45,672 nucleotides of DNA from Chara braunii (GCA_003427395.1 BFEA01000460.1:344583-390254), one strand, 5' to 3'. Positions 1 to 9,650 are shown, counted from the first letter of the stretch. Numbers and translations: made by a program. The notes: generated by a model not told the origin, from the letters alone.

Positions 1-46
1 TCTCTCTCTCACACACACACAAACACACACACACACACACACACAC
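1..46. repeat. TC/CA dinucleotide microsatellite
   Basis: A short (TC)n run is followed by a (CA)n run with few interruptions. It begins at the window edge, so its full length is unknown. Confidence 0.9.
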
Positions 47-221
47 CGAAAACAGGCATAGCGCATAGTGCGCACCTTGCAGGGCTGGTGCGTCCCCATG
101 CGCTGCGCGCATGGCGCACCTCGTGCGCGTGCGCGAACACATGCGCGCGTGGTGTCACCCCGCGCATTCCGCACGACGCAGCGCACCGCATCGCGCACCG
201 CACTAATGCACCGCAAGTATG
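47..221. mobile_element. Right end of a GTGCGC-rich inverted-repeat DNA transposon (partial)
   Basis: This GC-rich stretch is crowded with GCGCAC/GTGCGC motifs and ends in TGCACCGCAAGTATG (207-221). That terminus matches 14 of 15 bases of the right terminal inverted repeat of the complete element at 24033-25516, whose subterminal DNA has the same motif bias. I infer a second member of that family. The left end lies outside the window, or the element was cut by the microsatellite, so a target duplication cannot be checked. No transposase is visible. Confidence 0.55.
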
Positions 222-229
222 TTAAGAAC

Positions 230-1231
230 CCGAAAGAGGAAAACAAGAAAATAAGTTGTAATCTTCGGCAAAACCTTTGGAAGAGTTACCTAATAAAGAA
301 CGTTAAAAATAGTTAAGTGGCTAAGAAAAAAAAGAAAAAGAATAAGTGTAATCTTCGGCGACGGGTTGGGGAGGGTTAGTGAGTGGAGAACTCTAAAAAT
401 TACTAAGTAACCAAAGAAAAAAAAAAAAAAAAAAAGTGTAATCTTCGCCGAAGCCTTAAGGAGGGTTAGTGAGTGAGGGTCCCTGAAAATGACTAAGTAT
501 TAAAAAGCAAAGTAAGTGTGATATTCGACGAAGCCTTGGGGACGGTTAAACCAACGAGCACCCTCAAAATAAATTAAGTACCCAAAGAAAAAAAGGAGGA
601 GAAATATGTGTAATCTTCAACGAAGCCTTGGGGAGGGTTAAAAGGATGAAAATCTTAAAAAGAACCCAGTACCTAAAAAAAAAAAGAAAAAAAAAAGTGT
701 AATCTTCGGACACAACCTTAAGGATGGTTAAGAGGACAAGGACCCAAAAATTACTAAGTACCTAAAAATAATAATAATAATAATAATAATAAGTGTAATC
801 TTCTTCGAAGCCGTAGGGAGGGTTGGTGAGTGGAGGACCTTAAAAATTATTAAGTACTGTGAAAAAAAAAAAATAATAATAAAAAATATATATATATGCA
901 CTTCAACGAAACCTTAGGGAGGGTTAGTGAGTGGAGAACCGCAAAAATAATGTGTTTGAAAAAGAAAAAAAAAACTTTTATCTTCTTTGAAGCTTTATAG
1001 AGGGTTAGTGAGTGAAGGACCGTCAAAACGACTAAGTACTCAAAGAAAAAAAAGAAAACAAATAAGTGTAATCTTCAGCGAAGCCTTAGGGAAGGTAAGT
1101 AATAAATGGAGGACCCTAAAAACGACCGAGTGCTCGAAAAGAAAAGAAAAAAAAAGTGTAATCTTCGGCGAAACCTAGGGAGGGTTAGTGAGTGGATGAC
1201 CATAAAAATGACTAAGTTCAAAGCACTATAG
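230..1231. repeat. Degenerate ~90-bp tandem repeat, about 11 units
   Basis: Each unit reads roughly GTGTAATCTTCGGCGAAGCC, then TTAGGGAGGGTTAGTGAG, a GGACC...AAAAATGACTAAGTAC segment and an A-rich tail. Unit starts are near 258, 347, 437, 516, 607, 697, 792, 895, 975, 1066 and 1156, so the period is 79-100 bp, mostly 90. The A-rich spacer varies (poly-A, AAT or AT runs) and the core varies by substitution, so this is an old minisatellite. Nothing in it is coding. Confidence 0.9.
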
Positions 1232-1269
1232 CTGTCTCTTATACACATCTAGATGTGTATAAGAGACAG
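1232..1269. other. Sequencing artefact: Nextera mate-pair junction (two inverted Tn5 mosaic ends)
   Basis: The sequence is CTGTCTCTTATACACATCT directly followed by AGATGTGTATAAGAGACAG, the 19-bp Tn5 mosaic end and its reverse complement. This is the known junction adapter of transposase-based mate-pair libraries. Read on the minus strand it encodes a peptide containing YTHLDVYKRQ, a recurring contaminant signature in predicted proteins. It lies exactly between two identical 149-bp blocks, as expected if reads crossing the circularisation junction were assembled untrimmed. Confidence 0.97.
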
Positions 1270-1418
1270 GCCTTAGGGAAGGTAAGTAATAAATGGAGGA
1301 CCCTAAAAACGACCGAGTGCTCGAAAAGAAAAGAAAAAAAAAGTGTAATCTTCGGCGAAACCTAGGGAGGGTTAGTGAGTGGATGACCATAAAAATGACT
1401 AAGTTCAAAGCACTATAG
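1270..1418. repeat. Exact 149-bp copy of 1083-1231 beyond the adapter (probably artefactual)
   Basis: Positions 1270-1418 repeat 1083-1231 base for base by my reading, while true neighbouring repeat units differ by many substitutions. Both blocks end in CACTATAG. The copy abuts the adapter, so the duplication is probably an assembly product and not a real pair of repeat units. Confidence 0.85.
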
Positions 1419-1639
1419 GTATGAAGAATGAAGATGGTCACAAAATTAGAACTACCTATGCAACGAATTTTTTTTATAGATGTACTCAATATTTACAAGG
1501 TCATTAACCATCTCTCGGAGTGATAGAAGGGATGAGGTCAACCAAACATGAGTATGTCACTTTGCGAGCCTAAAAAGACAGGGAAAGAATGCACGTGCGT
1601 GCGAGTGAGGAAGTGTGAGGGTGTAAGTTCAAATTTGTG

Positions 1640-1740
1640 TTTGTGTGTATGTGTATGTGTGTGTGTGTGTGTGTTTGTGAGAGTGAGAGAGGGGGAGAGA
1701 AAGGGAGAAACAGAGAGAAAGAGAGAGAGTGAGAGAGGAG
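1640..1740. repeat. GT then GA-rich low-complexity tract
   Basis: A (GT)n run at about 1640-1676 passes into a GAGA-rich purine run to about 1740. Reading frames across it are composition artefacts. Confidence 0.85.
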
Positions 1741-1749
1741 GAAGGTTGG

Positions 1750-3372
1750 GATAATGGTTTCCAGTGAGAGCAAAATATTCCCTATTAACAGTGTTTTGAA
1801 AGGGAAGTTTTCGCTTTATATCTCAACGGATTAACATATTATTGATCATTACTACTAGAAGGCAACCCGAACTTAAGATCGAACATTGGACACTTAGAAG
1901 TACATCAAAACGGATGTTTACACTATTGGGATTTCGTGTTTATCGATATTAAAACATTTTTCCATGCGGATAAGTTGGTGAATTATTGTTGATATTGTGG
2001 TAACCTGATTATGGTTATGATTATAGAGTGTAGTGTCATGATGATAAACATGACTAAGCGTGAAGGCAGCCCTAACTGAGGAACCAATCTCGAACAAGTC
2101 TTTCCAGCCTCAATACCTGGTGTGAAAAGGAATTAAAGTCAGTAAAGATATTACACAAGGCACAATGTTTTTTTTTTTTTTCTACATAATGTCAAAAGGT
2201 GGATTAAGTTTTCACTCTAAGAATCATGAAACTGTCCTTAAGCTTAATTATAAGAACAACTCGGGCATTGTTGGCTTGACTTTGTAAAGTTAACAATTGT
2301 TACAAATATGGAAAAAAAAAAAAAAATCGGTTTTGTATTGATAGGGTCAACATTGAGTTGTAGATTTAAGACGACTATTTGGTTCTTGCACATAAAATCT
2401 AGGTTTCAACAAAATAAACATGGAGGTCATTTCCCATTATGAGCAACAACCAGGTATCTCAGTGGTTTGATAAATATCCAAAAATCTTCATTTCTCACAA
2501 ATCGGAGATAGTGTCGAAGAGGCCATTGGTGTCGTTTTGGCTTGAGTCGCAAATTTACAAATCGAATTTTATTTATTTATTTATTTTTACTATTGAGGTG
2601 TGTTGTAGGGATACATAAAAGTTCGATTTAAGTGGGGTTGTCACAGACAAAATGAAGCTCTCTCTCCTTGTTACGTTGTTGGTGATCTTTGAAGCGAGCA
2701 CAATGGGTGACAGACATCAGTACCTCTTGCTTCAACGATGAACAGAACACCCTCCCCGAGTTTCCTCACAACAGTGTGACGTCCCCTTAACATCGTATCT
2801 ACAACGTGAGTCATCGCATCGATTCCCACATCAATTTATCATTTCGTATCTACCACGATATCCGTCTCGACGATCTTTATTCGTGTCTCGTCGTTTAAAC
2901 CTTCCTTAAGAATCGTATGGATCTCCAAGTCAAAAACCTTAAGGACTTTTGTACCTATCTCAGCTACAATCGAACCGAGGGTTATGGGGATAGGTTTTCA
3001 TCTTTCACTCCTTCGATACATATGATTAAGGCCCCTCATGTAATCACCACTGTCTTTGACACGATCATCTCGCCGATATTTTTCATTGTCATCTTCTCGA
3101 CGCCTTCAAGGTTATCGTCAATTCTTTCTTTAGCTTGATAATTGGCGAGAGTTCAAAGGTTCCTATCCTCAAAGTTTCTCTAAGGAACGTAATTCTTAGG
3201 ATCCCATCTCAAGACGTATGGATAGTATGACTTATTTCTAATGTATGTAGGCGCCCTTGTCTTTATCTCATTGTTGGTGACTTGTTTTGTAAGACCCTTT
3301 ATTATCTTCCTTATCTCCCTCACTTCGTTGATTACCTCTTTTTTATTGTCTGACCGTCATGTCCTTGTATCA
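1750..3372. other. Non-coding stretch, nothing recognised
   Basis: No reading frame here has a recognisable domain on either strand. It lies downstream of the minus-strand gag, where a retroelement pol would be expected. My reading of the minus strand between about 2640 and 3240 gives only short, stop-broken frames with no protease or reverse transcriptase motif. Confidence 0.5.
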
Positions 3373-3717
3373 TTAAGAGTATATCGACGATCCGTTGTCG
3401 AGCGCATCGGTCCGGCACCGCACAAGGCAGCGCGGGACCCTTCCGGCCGCTTCACGCAGGAGTTGGTTCTTAATCCTCATCGGGAATATACATGGAGCTT
3501 TCGCAAGCCGCTCCAGCCGAGTGCGCCAGCCATACCTCTCGCGAGCCACTACGACAAGATAGGGCTTACGCGAGGCACGACTTACCTCCACCTTACACCT
3601 GCGAGGGGTGTGACCATTCTTTCCACAACGAGCACATACTATTTTTGCCCGTCGGTCCCGCATCCTCTTCATTCTACAACTCGTCCTACTTCCAAACGAC
3701 AAAACCTCCTCTCGCAC
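3373..3717 (-). pseudogene. Gag zinc-knuckle fragment fused to a dispersed repeat
   Basis: The first third of this 114-residue frame contains CARCGKNGHTPRRC, a perfect CX2CX4HX4C zinc knuckle of the retrotransposon nucleocapsid type, with basic residues around it. It belongs downstream of the gag core at 3777-4637 but is in another frame, so at least one frameshift separates them. Directly after the knuckle the frame enters repeat copy A (3396-3596), and the remaining ~70 residues are translated repeat DNA. The expected protease and polymerase do not follow. I regard it as a broken gag tail that continues by chance into an inserted or recombined repeat. Confidence 0.7.
3396..3596. repeat. Dispersed repeat family, copy A (201 bp, partial)
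   Basis: This block aligns over its full 201 bp to copy B at 6442-6642 with scattered substitutions and no obvious gaps, and less closely to copies C (21776-22290) and D (26978-27400, inverted). It starts TGTCGAGCGCATCGG and ends CCACCTTAC. It lacks the part of the unit that copy B has beyond 6642. Its end abuts the gag zinc knuckle. Confidence 0.8.
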
Positions 3718-3776
3718 ACTTCTTTTTTAGGGAGGGACATAGCCATAGATGGGGTCATATCTACTTGCTTGTGTTT

Positions 3777-4637
3777 TCATCGTTTCTCTTTCCTTTCCTC
3801 ATTTAGAACGTCAGTTGTCCTCTCACAAATATGAGGCGCGGCGTTTCTGACTTCAACCTCTTCTGCTCTATCAATGCAGGCGCTTGCCTTGTTCTCCTCA
3901 CCCCACTTATGATTTTGCCTACACTTCCCAGGCTTGTCCTGAGACTCGCCTACCGTACTCCCTCTGGCTCCTGCCACAACTTCCTTTGGGTCTCCATCAT
4001 GTTTGCTCTTACCACAGTTTCGCAAATCCTTTCTCTTCCTCGCTTCCCGCAGAGTATGGCAAAGGTACTGATCAAAGTCACCTTCTACCAAGTTCGCTCG
4101 TATTTTGACCCATATTAGTCTTCCTTCTGTCCCACGAATCAAGTCACGTTGTTCGGCATCTGTGAAGTTCATGAGGAAGACAAAACATTTGTCGTGTTCA
4201 GACAATGCCCAGACTTTGCGCAATGCCCGCTCATACTCTGTCAGGAAGTGCCCTACTGAGACATAATCATACCGGTCTATCACCTCGAGATCATCTTCAG
4301 TCAACTGCTCCTCGCCTAGACGGTATTTACTCCACATGTCATTATAAAACTTTTTCCATGATGACCTTCCCTTTCTAATCAACCCACTGACTTCCCTTTC
4401 CAAGCCTATATACTTTATAACCTCCTTAAGCATCTGCTCCTCATCCCATTTACAGTGAGTTGCTATCTGTCCAAACTTATCGAGGAAGTCTGAAACATGA
4501 TAACCCTTGAAGAAGTCGATTTCAACCTTGGGCAGGTTGTCCCGTTCCCAATCTCGCACACCGAGCAGATAGGCAAGCTCCTCGACCCCAATCTTCCTTT
4601 GAGAACCTTTCATTTTGGGCTCCCTCGGCCCCATCAC
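3777..4637 (-). CDS. Ty3-like LTR-retrotransposon Gag core protein
   Basis: This 286-residue open frame carries a retrotransposon Gag capsid-like region at about residues 35-165, with spaced Trp/Phe/Tyr positions such as SWKKFYNDMWSKY and a FLTEYERALRKVW helix followed by FLMNF. Gag proteins of this class assemble the particle that packages element RNA. Residues after about 195 are charged and low in complexity, as is usual before the nucleocapsid. The zinc knuckle that should follow is found in another frame at 3600-3717, so the element is broken. No protease, reverse transcriptase or integrase was found downstream, and no LTR pair was identified. The assignment rests on motif resemblance; the exact lineage is uncertain. 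The alternative start one codon further in cannot be excluded. Confidence 0.7.
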   Translation of the reverse strand: MMGPREPKMKGSQRKIGVEELAYLLGVRDWERDNLPKVEIDFFKGYHVSDFLDKFGQIATHCKWDEEQMLKEVIKYIGLEREVSGLIRKGRSSWKKFYNDMWSKYRLGEEQLTEDDLEVIDRYDYVSVGHFLTEYERALRKVWALSEHDKCFVFLMNFTDAEQRDLIRGTEGRLIWVKIRANLVEGDFDQYLCHTLREARKRKDLRNCGKSKHDGDPKEVVAGARGSTVGESQDKPGKCRQNHKWGEENKASACIDRAEEVEVRNAAPHICERTTDVLNEERKEKR

Positions 4638-5219
4638 CTATTGAACAACAACGCGCGGCGTTAGGTTCGAGACTCGAGAGGAGTTACGTATCTAAGTCAA
4701 AAAATAGAATATATCGTACTGGATAACCTCGACACTCATCACGAGGGCGCACAAAAGGACCTATTCAAAACAGTGACGATACCGAAGAGAATCTTTAAAC
4801 AAATATCCATATGAAATAAAACATAAATATTCAAAATTAAGTCCATCAATTCCTAACTCAGGCATTAACCAAATATCACTTCTACTATTTAGGAAGGATA
4901 TAATATACACGTGCCATATAGGTGAATACTCCAAACATGAATCCAAAATGCAGTACAACCCGTGATAAATAACATATACTAATAACAATAATTATCAACA
5001 AGATGAAAACTTAATTATTTGCAAGGGTTGTAGTTGAAGAGCAAAATATGCTTTATAAACAATAACATGAAGCCAACTCAATTGTCAGTCATGCAAGAAG
5101 ATAACTCTCAAGAACATATTCTAATTTCTATAAGGCAGAAATAGGACTAGCAATGAGTAAATAACATGATACAATAATTACCCCTTCAACTCTTAAGTGA
5201 AGCATATATTACAGACGGG
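4638..5219. other. AT-rich non-coding DNA upstream of gag
   Basis: No gene is visible. Relative to the minus-strand gag this is the immediate leader. I could not identify a primer-binding site or LTR edge. Confidence 0.4.
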
Positions 5220-5405
5220 AGGTGTAATCCTCATAGGATAACATATTTACCCCTGAGCCCCGCTCTGAAGATCAAGCCTCACCGCAACCCTCTCTGATTT
5301 CAGTGCTTGCACCTCACCGAACCTAATCATGGTCAGATAAACAACCCCATTCATACCTATTAAGGCAACAAATAGCGAATTCGCGTCTTTACAAATATTG
5401 TGGCC

Positions 5406-5466
5406 CTGCTTAGCGTGAGACGAGCCTATGTCGCTACTCCAGAAGCGCTCTCACTAAGCAGTAGTT
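5406..5466. repeat. Imperfect inverted repeat (hairpin)
   Basis: CTGCTTAGCGTGAGA near 5406 pairs with TCTCACTAAGCAG ending near 5462, leaving a loop of about 30 bases. It is the first of several hairpins in this stretch. Confidence 0.75.
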
Positions 5467-5470
5467 GTTC

Positions 5471-5499
5471 CACTTGGCCATTATAGCTTCGGCCAGGTG
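5471..5499. repeat. Hairpin with 9-bp arms
   Basis: CACTTGGCC (5471-5479) pairs with GGCCAGGTG (5491-5499). Eight positions pair by Watson-Crick rules and the ninth can be a T-G wobble. It directly follows the hairpin at 5406. Confidence 0.75.
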
Positions 5500-5649
5500 A
5501 CAAGCCCCTTCCTCTCCTCTCAACAGATAATATAGTTACTCTCCTATCATAGGAAAGTTAACAACACCCCACTCATGGACCAGGAATAAAATTTCGGCGT
5601 GAGTCTCACTATCATTGTTTAGGCTGATAATTGCTTCCTTAAGCCTTAA

Positions 5650-5716
5650 CAAGGGAGTAACAATTCAAGAATGCACTTCCACAGACGACAACTATACACG
5701 CTGACTTACTCCCTTG
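5650..5716. repeat. Perfect 11-bp inverted repeat
   Basis: CAAGGGAGTAA (5650-5660) is the exact reverse complement of TTACTCCCTTG (5706-5716), with a 45-base spacer. The neighbouring stretch at 5717-5790 has further short complementary pairs (ATGAG/CTCAT, GAATG/CATTC). Confidence 0.75.
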
Positions 5717-5789
5717 AGGAAGAACCACCTTCCCCAGGAATGAGTCACCCCATTCACCTCTGGTCTCATGCAAGATGTGGGTTTCATGC

Positions 5790-6390
5790 AAAGTCTATGT
5801 CCTCTTTGAAAGACAATCCATACATACATCATCAATCAGATATCAAACAAAATACAGAAAAAACCATATATGGAAATAACCAGATAAAACCGTCATAAAA
5901 CAAATACATACATATATATTACACATACTTAAAACATAGGCCTCTCTTCGGGTTAGCCAACCTTCTAATGAAATAATAACTACTTCTTTAGCTTTATCGA
6001 TAGCTACAACTAGACAATCTCCAAGTGACTCACCCCATCGCCAACTGATACTATCAATGGGTCTACGTACAATATTCCTCGCAGTACCTATTACACCATA
6101 ATTAAGTCTGAACTCAAGGAAAAATTTTTGCCATTAAACCCCTCACTTCACGCTTATCAGTCATCCCTCCTCATCCATGTCGCTCATGTACTAGAAAGCT
6201 TTCTCAAAAGCGAGGCTCTATCGACCAGAGGAGGGCGACTCAGTTTGACCTCTTATAATAAACACTTTGCACTTAGGTCACAATCTTAAGACATCTTCAT
6301 CGATAGTCAACGTATCAAGCAATCGACCTTATACGTTCAAAGAAAACTTCTCATTTCGCCTAGTTCTCACTTTCCCATACACGGATGTCG
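5790..6390. other. Non-coding DNA, nothing recognised
   Basis: Moderately AT-rich, with no recognisable protein or RNA gene on either strand. Confidence 0.4.
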
Positions 6391-6395
6391 TTCCA

Positions 6396-6428
6396 CCAGG
6401 GACAACGGCAGGCAACCGTTATCCCTGG
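6396..6428. repeat. 13-bp hairpin at the edge of repeat copy B
   Basis: CCAGGGACAACGG (6396-6408) pairs with CCGTTATCCCTGG (6416-6428) at 12 of 13 positions around a 7-base loop. It lies 14 bp before the start of repeat copy B. Confidence 0.75.
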
Positions 6429-6441
6429 CAACGGCGCCACA

Positions 6442-6990
6442 TGTCGAGCGCATCGGTCCGGCACCGCACAAGGCAGCACGGGACCCTCTTGGCCGCATCA
6501 CACAGGAGTTGGTTCTTAATTCTCGTCGTGAATATACATGGAGTTTCTGCAAGCCGCTCCGGCTGAGTGCGCCAGCCATACCTCTCGCGAACGCCTACGA
6601 CAGGATAGGGCGTACGCGAGGCACGACTTACCTCCACCTTACGGGAGCTGTCACCTTCCTTCGGTGGGCGTATCGCCGCTGAGCTACAAGTCCACAGTAC
6701 GAAAGTTGATCAGCTGCAATCGTAGAGGTGGACCAACCGAGGGCGTTTCTCGTTCGCTGTAGCACAGGGGGTACGCGCGGTAATACGCCTCTATCGGACC
6801 CGCACGCGAATCGACATTCTGGGGGGCTGAAGTCGCAAGCTCGACCCGTTGTCGGTCGACTATGACGCATCTCACACACCACGTGCACATCACTCTATAG
6901 AACATAAAAATAAAAACACAAACACATACACATACATATACAGAATGACTCGGAACAAACAACGCAACAACACTCTTAGTCCCTTAGTAG
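6442..6990. repeat. Dispersed repeat family, copy B (longest match to copy C)
   Basis: The first 201 bp match copy A. The remainder matches copy C through shared blocks such as CTGTCACC, GAGCTAC, CACAGTACGAAAG, TGCAATCG/AGAGGT and the end signature TAGTCCCTTAGTA. On the minus strand it carries TAGCTCAGCGGC (6675-6686), which fits the tRNA/SINE box A consensus. No convincing box B follows at the expected distance. A SINE-like origin is an inference. The (CA)n-rich stretch at 6905-6945 is an interruption. Confidence 0.7.
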
Positions 6991-8180
6991 TCATCCCATA
7001 AATGCGAAAATCGGATAGGCGTCGCTTGCGAGACTTAGTATAAAACCGCGCGGGCGCAGGACTAACTCATATCGACTCACAATGCAAGCATACGCAAGCA
7101 ATCGCATTGATGGCGTACTATGTAGTACCCATACCCATGCGGTCCTCGTTAATCTCGAAGGTCGCATTCGACACTCAAGTGTCGGCTGACACGCGCCTTG
7201 AGGGAATGATCTCTCGACGTTGGACAACCGCCAAGTGCGGTAGAAAACCACACCCTCTTCTGCACCCTGCGAAGAGTGGGTGGTACACAGGTTCATACAT
7301 GTGGTGGCAATCGTCTCTTATGGCCCTGGAGACCGGCTCTATCATCCAGGGTCTAGAAGAAAGTCAAGGGGTTTGACTTTGACGACTGTCATGGACTACA
7401 ACGTCTAACTATAAAAATTAAAAAGCAAAATCATCTAATGAATAAATAAACTTCCCAACACTTATACAACAAATCAGGACTCTAGATAAAGATAAAAGAA
7501 GGGGGAAACATAAACCCATCAGGTATGTAGACCGTGCGTCACGTGGTTGTCATTCTCACTTCCTCGAAAGTATGACTCATACACCAAGCTCCAAAATACT
7601 AACCTGCATAAAACAGAGGCACACACAATAGCCATATTGCCATACACCAATGTGGTCAACTTTGTTGTTCTCTGTAACTCACACCATGCCTCACACTCAA
7701 GCCCAGTCATAATCAAATTTTTCATAACTTTCATAAGTTCTTTGTAATAGCCATTTAAAAGAAGTCCGGTTAAAACATCCCAAAAAACATATCAAATCTC
7801 ATGGCTAAGGCAATCAAGTTGAGGTACAAGTGTAAACAAAGTTGTGTCGTAAGCCGACAAGTCGGCGATCAACCAACCGACCTGTTATCGATGATAACTG
7901 AAGATGATTCTCGTATAATCGAGCTGAAACTAGTCCAAATCCTGGATCAAATGTCCAAAGAAGACCTGTAGCATAAAACAGATTAACGTACAAGTTAAAT
8001 CGTCAATGTTTGGAGATCAAATCCCCATGACACGTTCTCACTCAAGATTCTCCAGATAACCAAGCCTAAGTCTATCTCTAAGTCCGTGCCCAAAGAAAGG
8101 TAGACTTATGGCAGAATCTCCCCCATATAGAGTGGATCGCCAGAGTCGCCATCTTTCAAAATATAATCTGTCTCCTCTAA
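6991..8180. other. Non-coding DNA with isolated small hairpins
   Basis: No gene is recognised. Visible structures are short perfect hairpins, for example CGACACT/AGTGTCG near 7170 and CCGACAAGTCGG near 7855. Confidence 0.4.
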
Positions 8181-8187
8181 ACTAAGA

Positions 8188-8460
8188 AAATTTCGGCAGC
8201 GCTTCCCGTAGGAAAAGTGTCTTTCCAGAATTTATATCAGTCTAAATGTGAAAACAGAAATAATCTTCAATATCCCAAAGTTAAATTTTGTCTAACTCCC
8301 TGAATTAACAAAAATTTGGGCAGCACTCCCAGATTTTAACTAAGCCATATAAAATTTAGACAAATTAAACTTTGAAAGTCAAACAGTTGATCAACTCCTT
8401 GGATTTGCATAAATTTTGGCAGCGCTTCCTGTAGAGAAAGTAGCTTACCAAAATTTATAC
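8188..8460. repeat. Three hairpins around a GGCAGCGCTTCC-type core
   Basis: Three related units share a core close to GGCAGCGCTTCC, flanked by AAATTT-type arms that pair. The first is near 8190-8242 (AAATTTCGG with CCAGAATTT), the second near 8308-8336 (AAAATTTGGG with CCCAGATTTT) and the third near 8409-8458 (TAAATTTTGG with CCAAAATTTA, perfect). From memory, similar 'AAATTTCGGCAGC' stretches occur in untranslated parts of some plant retroelements. I cannot verify that here. Confidence 0.7.
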
Positions 8461-8754
8461 AAAGCCAAGTATAACTAAAAAATCTTTGAAAATGCGAGAA
8501 TTGATCTAAGTAAAAAAAAAACTTAGCTCAGAGAATGCAGAAATTGAACTAACTCCTATCGCTCTAGCACGTTGCGAGCCTCTAAAGCAACTACCTGTCA
8601 AACTGAACCTCAGACTAAGTAGTGATCTTACTCAGCCACATGCAATGCAAAACCACAAAGGTAAATAGTCTCACCAACCCAAGTCAACCTTATCAAAGAA
8701 TAGTTCGTAGTCTTTCATAAGTTGTCCCTTCATACCCAGTTTACATAAGGCATA

Positions 8755-9650
8755 AAGTCAGGTCACCCAAACTTATGGGACATGCCTAACTTAGCCAAGA
8801 TATACACAAACAGAGGGCACAACTACTTCTCTCTTCTTTGGGCATGTGACTGCCCACCCTAGTCGCCCTGAACTGTTTAAGTATCCCAACTTTATATAAT
8901 TATCTGGACTTAGTCTTATAAGGTAGCATATGACTGAACCGATCAACTTAGTTCCAGGTTCAGCCTGCCCCTTCTTACCATCAGTTTACTCTTAATTAAT
9001 ACTCTCTTCAATTGGTGAGAAACTATAGTGAGACCACCCAAACTTATGGGACTCTGCCTGACTAGCTTGTTCATAAAAATAATAGTAATAAAATATAGTC
9101 AAATTATAGTCTTCGGGTTGGAACATGTGCGAGGCATTGGACCAGACCACCCAAACTTATGGGACATGTCTGGTCCTCTTCCCGATTCGTTCCTCTCTAA
9201 TTCAACTTGTGCGTGGCATGGGGCCAAGGCCTCCCAAACTTATGGGGCATGTCTTGTCCTCAGCCAAAACTCCCTCAGAAATAAAGCACGAAGAGGCTGA
9301 GTCACCCAAACTTATGGGACATGCTCAAACTTCCTCGTTCAGAACCAAATAAACAGGAAAGAAACCCTAAGTAAACAAGGCAACCAAGCCACCTGAGCTT
9401 ACAGAATATGCTTGGCTCCTGAAAAGTCAGTCACAGTTAAACCCTGTCAGTCAGAGCAACCAGACTACCTAAACTTATAGAATGGTTTGATTCTCAAAGC
9501 AATTCCACAGCACTGGGTCTCCCCAAACTTATGGGGACTTCGCAGCCACCAGAGCAAACAGACCACCCAAACTTATGGAATGGTCTAATGCTCCAAACAA
9601 ATCAAAAAACATAGCACTAGGTCTCCCCAAACTTATGGGGGCCTCCCTGC
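8755..9650. repeat. Array of ten hairpin units with conserved core and changing arms
   Basis: Ten units share the core CCCAAACTTATGGG or a close variant. The cores lie near 8766, 9037, 9150, 9233, 9305, 9391 (diverged), 9468 (diverged), 9521, 9566 and 9625. Spacing is irregular (about 40-265 bp). In most units the flanks differ in sequence but pair with each other: AAGTCAGG/CCTAACTT, TAGTGAG/CTGACTA, GGACCAGAC/GTCTGGTCC, CAAGGC/GTCTTG, CCAAGC/GCTTGG, CAGAC/GTTTG and AGACCA/TGGTCT plus GAGCA/TGCTC. The core itself can fold as CCCA-6-TGGG. The array is upstream of the minus-strand gag. Function unknown. Confidence 0.85.

Noticed and set aside
230-1231. Interstitial telomere
   Set aside because: The TTAGGG phrase occurs once per ~90-bp unit and is not itself tandemly repeated.
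1226-1489. 87-codon minus-strand frame as a small gene
   Set aside because: It spans the Tn5 adapter junction and contains the adapter-derived YTHLDVYKRQ peptide.
3241-3834. 197-codon plus-strand frame
   Set aside because: It is antisense to the gag zinc knuckle and repeat copy A, which explain the sequence better.
6675-6686. tRNA gene on the minus strand in repeat copy B
   Set aside because: A box A-like match exists, but no box B, acceptor stem or cloverleaf could be found.
8755-9650. CRISPR array
   Set aside because: Spacing is irregular, the repeats are imperfect palindromes with covarying arms, there are no cas genes, and the window is eukaryotic.
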